DNA of 64,000 bases, from contig CP136062.1 of the NCBI GenBank assembly GCA_032622095.1, positions 6,508,001 through 6,572,000 of the forward strand, given 5' to 3'. This DNA comes from Siphonodentalium dalli (Eukaryota > Mollusca > Scaphopoda > Gadilida > Siphonodentaliidae). The notes under the pieces are model-generated. The model saw nothing but the letters and a program-made list of their open reading frames with translations. It was not told where the DNA came from and did not search any database. Made by a program: the position numbers and the translations under genes. Shown in pieces: positions 59,705 through 64,000 of the stretch (position 1 is the first letter of the stretch; the number at the start of each line of letters is the position of its first letter).

Positions 59705-59800
59705 TTGGGCTGACTTATGGAAAGTTGGTAGCCGAGAGGTAGCATACTGGTCTTTCATGCCAGCGGACCTGGGATCACAACCTGGTCAGAGTATTCTGAT
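59705..59800 (+). mobile_element. tRNA-derived SINE head
   Basis: GTTGGTAGCCGAGAGGTAGC (A box, about 59724-59743) and CTGGGATCACAACCTGG (B-box-like, about 59768-59785) are spaced as in a tRNA. A cloverleaf-like arm TACTGGTCTTTCATGCCAGC sits where the anticodon arm would be. It is followed by unrelated SINE body and then the 'gccataactc' repeat. A functional tRNA is unlikely because the B box is degenerate. Confidence 0.55.
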
Positions 59801-59929
59801 AAACAAATCAGAAATCGGCCAGGTACCAAGTTCGGTATCTGCAAATTACAGACTTCCCCCATTACAACATTTGTCCTGGTATATTGTCATGGGTGCATCT
59901 GTCCACAGCTACACATGGACTTTTTAGCT

Positions 59930-60780
59930 CACCTGAGACGAAGTCTCCGGTGGAGCTATATAGTCATCACTCCTCGTCCGTCCGTCCGTCGAGCCGTCGA
60001 GCCGTCCATCCGTCCGTCAACAATTCTTTGAACATCTTCTTCTGAAGTTCCATTGGACCGAATTGGTTCATATTTGGTGTGGATGTTCCCTAGGTGACTC
60101 TCATTCAGATTTGTTCAAATGAGGTCACTGGGTCAAATAGTTGCGAAACCAGGGCCATAACTCTATTCATCCATAGTAATTCTTACAACAACTTCTTGTC
60201 CATAACCATTGTGCCGATTTAGCTAATATTTGGTATGGAGGGTGACTGGTGTTCAGATTTGTTCAAATGAGGTCACCCGGTCAATTCATTGAGAAACCAG
60301 GGCCATAACTCATAGTAATTCTTACAATGACTTTTTCTAAAAAATATTGGGCCATTTAGCTTATATTTGGTACTGAGGGACCTTGGGTGACTGGGAATCA
60401 GATTTGTTCAAATTGGGTCACTGGGTCAAATAGGGGCAGAGCCAGGGACATAACTCTTAACAAAATTACATTTTTGCATTTTGATCATATTTGGTGTGGA
60501 TGTTCCCTAGGTGACTGTCATTCAGATTTGTTCAAATGAGGTCAGTGTGTCAAATAGTTGCGAAACCAGGGCCATAACTATATTCCTCCTTGGTAATTAT
60601 TATAACGACTTCTTGTCTAGAACCATTATGCCGGTTTAGTTTATATTTGGTATGGGGGGGGTCGTTGACTGACTGGGTTCAGATTTGTTCAAATGGCGTC
60701 GCTGGGTCAAATAGGGGTGGAGCCAGGGCCATAATTCCAAAAAAAATAATAAAAAATTCAGGAACTCCTTGATCAATTTA
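59930..60780 (+). repeat. Dispersed 'gccataactc' repeat, about 4 modules
   Basis: It opens with AGCTCACCTGAGACGAAGTC, CCGGTGGAGCT and GTCC/GTCG runs, then repeats a ~150-200-bp module: CATATTTGGTGTGGATG, CAGATTTGTTCAAATGAGGT, CACTGGGTCAAATAG, ACCAGGGCCATAACTC. Related modules resume at 61990-62600, so the intervening block at 60.9-61.99 kb interrupts it. Confidence 0.8.
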
Positions 60781-60899
60781 ACATACACAAAAAAATATCA
60801 CCCTCACCCACATGACCCAGAACCTCACCCTGCCCCCAACCAACAGCATTCCACCCTATCTCATCTCCTAACTCACAGGATCTCTCCCACCAGCAGATT

Positions 60900-61990
60900 A
60901 AGTCAATTGTATTAACCTGAATTTAGTGTGTCTGGTATTTGCAGAATGAGGTCCCCAGAGGGTGAATTTAGTTATGCTACCCTGCACAGCAGTCTAGCAT
61001 CACCAAATACACTAGCCTTAGGCCTCATCTTCTGGGAAGTATATAGGCACTTAAATTGACATTTTTACCTACTTTTTGCCTTCTGTTTAGTTTCTATATC
61101 CCCTAATTTGTGAATATAAAATGCATAATTGAGGTGCCCAATGGGTGCACATCACCAACTTTAACTGGAGAATCTTTCAAGATATGTTTATAAACATTCC
61201 TTGCAGATCTGCTAGAAGTCATTAATTCCCAATCTATCATGTATTGTTCATATCAGGACTAATGTCATTTGCAGAATGAGGCTCCCAGAGGGTGAATTTA
61301 GTGATCCCACACAGCGGCCTAGCATCACCAAATTCACCCTCTGGAGACCTCATTCTGCTTAGGCCTCATCTTCTGGGAAGTATCTATAGTATCAAATTAA
61401 CATTGTTGTTAGTTACATTTCCCTTCTAGGAAGTTTCTATATCCCCTAATTTGCAGAAGATAAATTCATAATTAAGGTGCCCAATGGGTGAACATCACCA
61501 ACTTCAACTGGGGAACTTCAATCTTATCCTAGGTCTGCCATAGCAGTTGGGGGCCTTAGCAGAATGAGGTCCCCAGAGGGTGAATTTAGTGATGCTAGCC
61601 CACTGTGCGGGATAGCGTCGCTAAATTCACCCTCTGAGGACCTCATTCTGCAAATGACAGACACACTATCACACTATTTCAAGGCTTGATTGTATAATAC
61701 ATTGTGTTGCTTGAGGCCAGGCATGCACAATGTAGGAACAGACACGCTTTTGGTGATGCTATCCCACACAGCGGGCTAGCATCACCAAATTCACCACCCT
61801 CTGGAGATCTCATTCTGCTTAGGCCTCATCTTCTTGGAAGTATCTATAGTATCAAATTTACATTGTTATTAGTTAAATTTCCCTTCTAGGAAGTTTCTAT
61901 ATCCCCTAATTTGCAGAAGATAAAATTCATAAATGAGGTGCCCAATGGGTGAATATCACCAACTTCAACTGGGGAACTTAAATCTTATCC
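60900..61990 (+). repeat. ~300-460-bp tandem repeat with embedded hairpins, 3 copies
   Basis: Each copy starts with a hairpin: GCAGAATGAGGTCCCCAGAG plus GGTGAATTTAGTGATGCTAG pairs with CTAGCATCACCAAATTCACC plus CTCTGGAGACCTCATTCTGC (near 60943, 61272, 61560, and a half-copy near 61755). It continues with AGGCCTCATCTTCTGGGAAG, TTTCTATATCCCCTAATTTG and GAGGTGCCCAATGGGTG. It looks like a MITE-like hairpin element copied together with its surroundings. Confidence 0.8.
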
Positions 61991-62620
61991 TTATCAGATT
62001 TGTGAAAATGGGATCACAAAGTCAAATAAGGGCAGAGCCAGAGACTTAACTATTTCACTACATAGTAATTCTTAAAATATGTTTGCAAGAACTAGTTGGC
62101 TTATATAGAATGGAATGTTCTTCCTTGACTGCAATTCAGATTTTTTTAAATGGGGTCACCTGGTCAAATAGGGGCCAAGCGAAGGACAGTTTCCCTCTTA
62201 ATATGCTTCCTTCACAAGGACTATCAGGTCTATTTTACTGATATTTATGATATGTATGAAGGGTTCTTTGGTGTCCGGGATTCAAATTTATTCAGATGTG
62301 GTCACCAGGTGAAATAGGGTGGGACCTTAAAATGTCTTCTCAAGAGAGTTTGGACTATTTAGCTTACATATAGTATGGAGGAATCAGGAGGATCCTGTAG
62401 TGACTGAGATTCAGATTTGTTAAAATGAGGTCAACCTGTCAAGAAATGGCAGGCTATGGGGAGTTAACACTTTTGTGTCTAATAAAATCATTGAAATACC
62501 AAATTCATTAAAACATCTACCTTGGAACCACCTGACTGATTGGTCTGACATACATGTATTGTGTTTTGGGTCCATGGATAATTGGGCTTCAAACATGTCT
62601 AAATGGTTTTAGAAAAAGGC
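61991..62620 (+). repeat. Continuation of the 'gccataactc'-type repeat, diverged
   Basis: CAAATAAGGGCAGAGCCAGA, ATAGTAATTCTTAAAATATG, CAGATTTTTTTAAATGGGGT and CACCTGGTCAAATAGGGGC show the same module order as 59930-60780 with more divergence. Confidence 0.65.
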
Positions 62621-63448
62621 GCTTGTGAGATTGGAAATTTCCAACAATTGAGAAAGTTTGAGGTGTCGGTGGTGAAATTCCAACCTAAGACTTGGGAGTC
62701 TGGAGCCCGGTCAGGAGGGGACTTATTGAGCTGGAGGAGGGAGTGATCAGTAGTGTACAGTTGGCAATTTCAAGGTGGATTTTTACCAATCTACATACTT
62801 GAAGTCTCTTTAGCCACATATCCTGTTTAAATCTACTTCTTTTAAAGTGATTATGAAAAGTGCTGACTGTTTTGGTCTCCAGAGTGGCAGAGTCCCAGTC
62901 TTATCAGTCTTTGCAGTCTGGTGAGCGACCCCATAGTCATTGACTGTCTTGTTTTTACAGTGACAACCGCCTCTCCCAAGCCCACCCACCCTGAGTTTAT
63001 AATGTTTTACAACTTTTGTGGAGTTTGTGTCTTTGTGGTGTAACTCTTTAAACATGGCCGTTATTTCGTAAAAGTGATATTTAGGCCAAAACGAAGAATT
63101 CCTGTGTTTAGGGTAACCCGCCCGCCCCTACTCAAAACCTGCTGCCAAATTCCATTTTATCGTTTTTCAAAAATTTCCTCCGACTTTATTTTATTTTTTT
63201 TATAATTAAGAATTCGGAATTAGCTTAAACAAGTAAACCATTTCCTTGCAAATATCGTCAATTCTCGAAAAACGGAAGTGCCGCCATTGTTGTTGAAGTA
63301 TATTCGTATTCCCTCGTCATTGTTCGGCAAACCTCGCCGATTTCTCGAAAGCGGAAACCAGAAAACACGCGATACTTGTGCCGGAATATGTATTAACTAG
63401 CAATCGAAAGTAACCGGATATTTTGCCGATTGCACATGGCGATTGAAT
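62621..63448. other. Intergenic, possible promoter side of the 63.45-kb frame
   Basis: No repeat or gene recognised. Sequence just upstream of 63449 has a CGCCATTGTTGTTG patch and no clear TATA box. Confidence 0.4.
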
Positions 63449-63751
63449 ATGGCGGAAACTCTTCCGTGTGCGGATAGATCCTGCATTTTAGCCATTAAAC
63501 TTCACAAATGCGTTCATATGAATCAGAATAGAAACACCATGCCGCCTGTTAACTATAGCACAGACATGTTGTCGTGCGTGAACCGGTACCACACGGATTC
63601 TGAACTGACAGAAAAGGACATAGTAATAAAATGTCAGATTAAAAATAATTCTGACACTTTTGAAATCGACCCAAAGCTCAAAATTCCTGGCATTATTATA
63701 GTTTATCCACCTCTCACCGCATCCACCCTAAAAATTATAAGCCTGTCGTAA
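63449..63751 (+). CDS. Possible short coding frame or first exon, product unknown
   Basis: The ATG at 63449 (context AATATGGCG, a good metazoan start) opens a 100-codon frame to a TAA at 63749-63751. It begins MAETLPCADRSCILAIKLHK and includes a charged middle (DSELTEKDIVIKCQIKNN) and a hydrophobic stretch IPGIIIVYPP. No domain, signal peptide or homologue is recognised. The local base composition is less AT-rich than the flanks. It may be an independent small gene, a first exon spliced before the stop, or chance. Confidence 0.25.
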   Translation: MAETLPCADRSCILAIKLHKCVHMNQNRNTMPPVNYSTDMLSCVNRYHTDSELTEKDIVIKCQIKNNSDTFEIDPKLKIPGIIIVYPPLTASTLKIISLS

Positions 63752-64000
63752 CATGAGTCTGTGTGTACCCATGCAGTAGGAGTGGTATGTGCCTGGTAGA
63801 ACTTAATTTTTTCCTAGTAGAACTATTTCTCATTAAATATTCATTAGTTCTACAGAAAAAACGGACCCGATTAATCAACATCTTCTGTGTTGCAATGATC
63901 CGAATGCAACATCAGTCATAGGGTAATCAATGCACATATATTGTTCTTGGTGCTTACTTTGTTTTACATGTGTGAATGCCACCACCGCTTTGCATTTTGA
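63752..64000. other. Window end, nothing recognisable
   Basis: TAGAACTTAATTTTTTCCTA and TTAGTTCTACAGAAAAAACG near 63799-63863 form a weak inverted repeat. No gene. Confidence 0.4.

Noticed and set aside
59705-59800. Functional tRNA gene
   Set aside because: The B box is degenerate and the acceptor stem does not pair, so it is a SINE head.

Overview
The window looks like nuclear DNA of a marine invertebrate, most likely a bivalve mollusc. That assignment is an inference. It rests on AT-rich intergenic DNA, an intron-split animal gene, and dispersed repeats of a type familiar from bivalve genomes: modules reading 'gggccataactc' with GTCC-GTCC runs near 60 kb, and 'gatcatc...aaatttgtcatg...gccatcttggatttt' modules near 7-8 kb, 12-13 kb and 48 kb. 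Only one well-supported protein-coding gene is present. Most of the window is repeats and repeat-driven rearrangement.

Layout. 1-329 is the open 3' end of an unrecognised reading frame. 0.5-14.1 kb is a mosaic of old transposable elements: an A/C-rich tract, a foldback element, two 5S-rRNA-like repeats, a BED-finger hAT-like element split by a 760-bp Helitron, two copies of a GC-rich MITE, a tandem repeat with ~160-bp modules, a SINE, and two pairs of direct duplications. 14.3-28.0 kb is a satellite with ~140/165-bp monomers, roughly 80-90 in all. It lies in two duplicated blocks, each with the same internal orientation switch.

27.1-41.2 kb holds a large, young inverted duplication. Its two parts are S (satellite plus a 1.3-kb insert, A) and B (4.65 kb). 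Both are inverted, but the order is S-B then S'-B', so the second copy is a circular permutation of the first. The B-to-satellite junction falls at a 9-bp microhomology (GCTGTTTCA).

41.4-42.55 kb (minus strand) is the last exon of a glycosyltransferase family 11 gene (alpha-1,2-fucosyltransferase-like). It includes the Golgi signal-anchor. The ~4.1 kb just upstream of this exon is a ~52-bp minisatellite. Each unit copies the exon's own intron/exon boundary: branch-point-like CTGAT, pyrimidine tract, CAG, and the first ~17 exon bases. The gene is therefore preceded by roughly 80 decoy 3' splice sites, the most unusual structure in the window.

46.7-64 kb is gene-poor. It contains another repeat copy, small hairpins and a pogo-like MITE, two tandem repeats (372 bp and ~43 bp), a 5S-like repeat, a second copy of the hAT-like element, a tRNA-like SINE, the 'gccataactc' repeat with an embedded tandem hairpin block, and a short possible coding start near 63.45 kb. 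All similarity statements come from reading the sequence by eye; no search or alignment was run.
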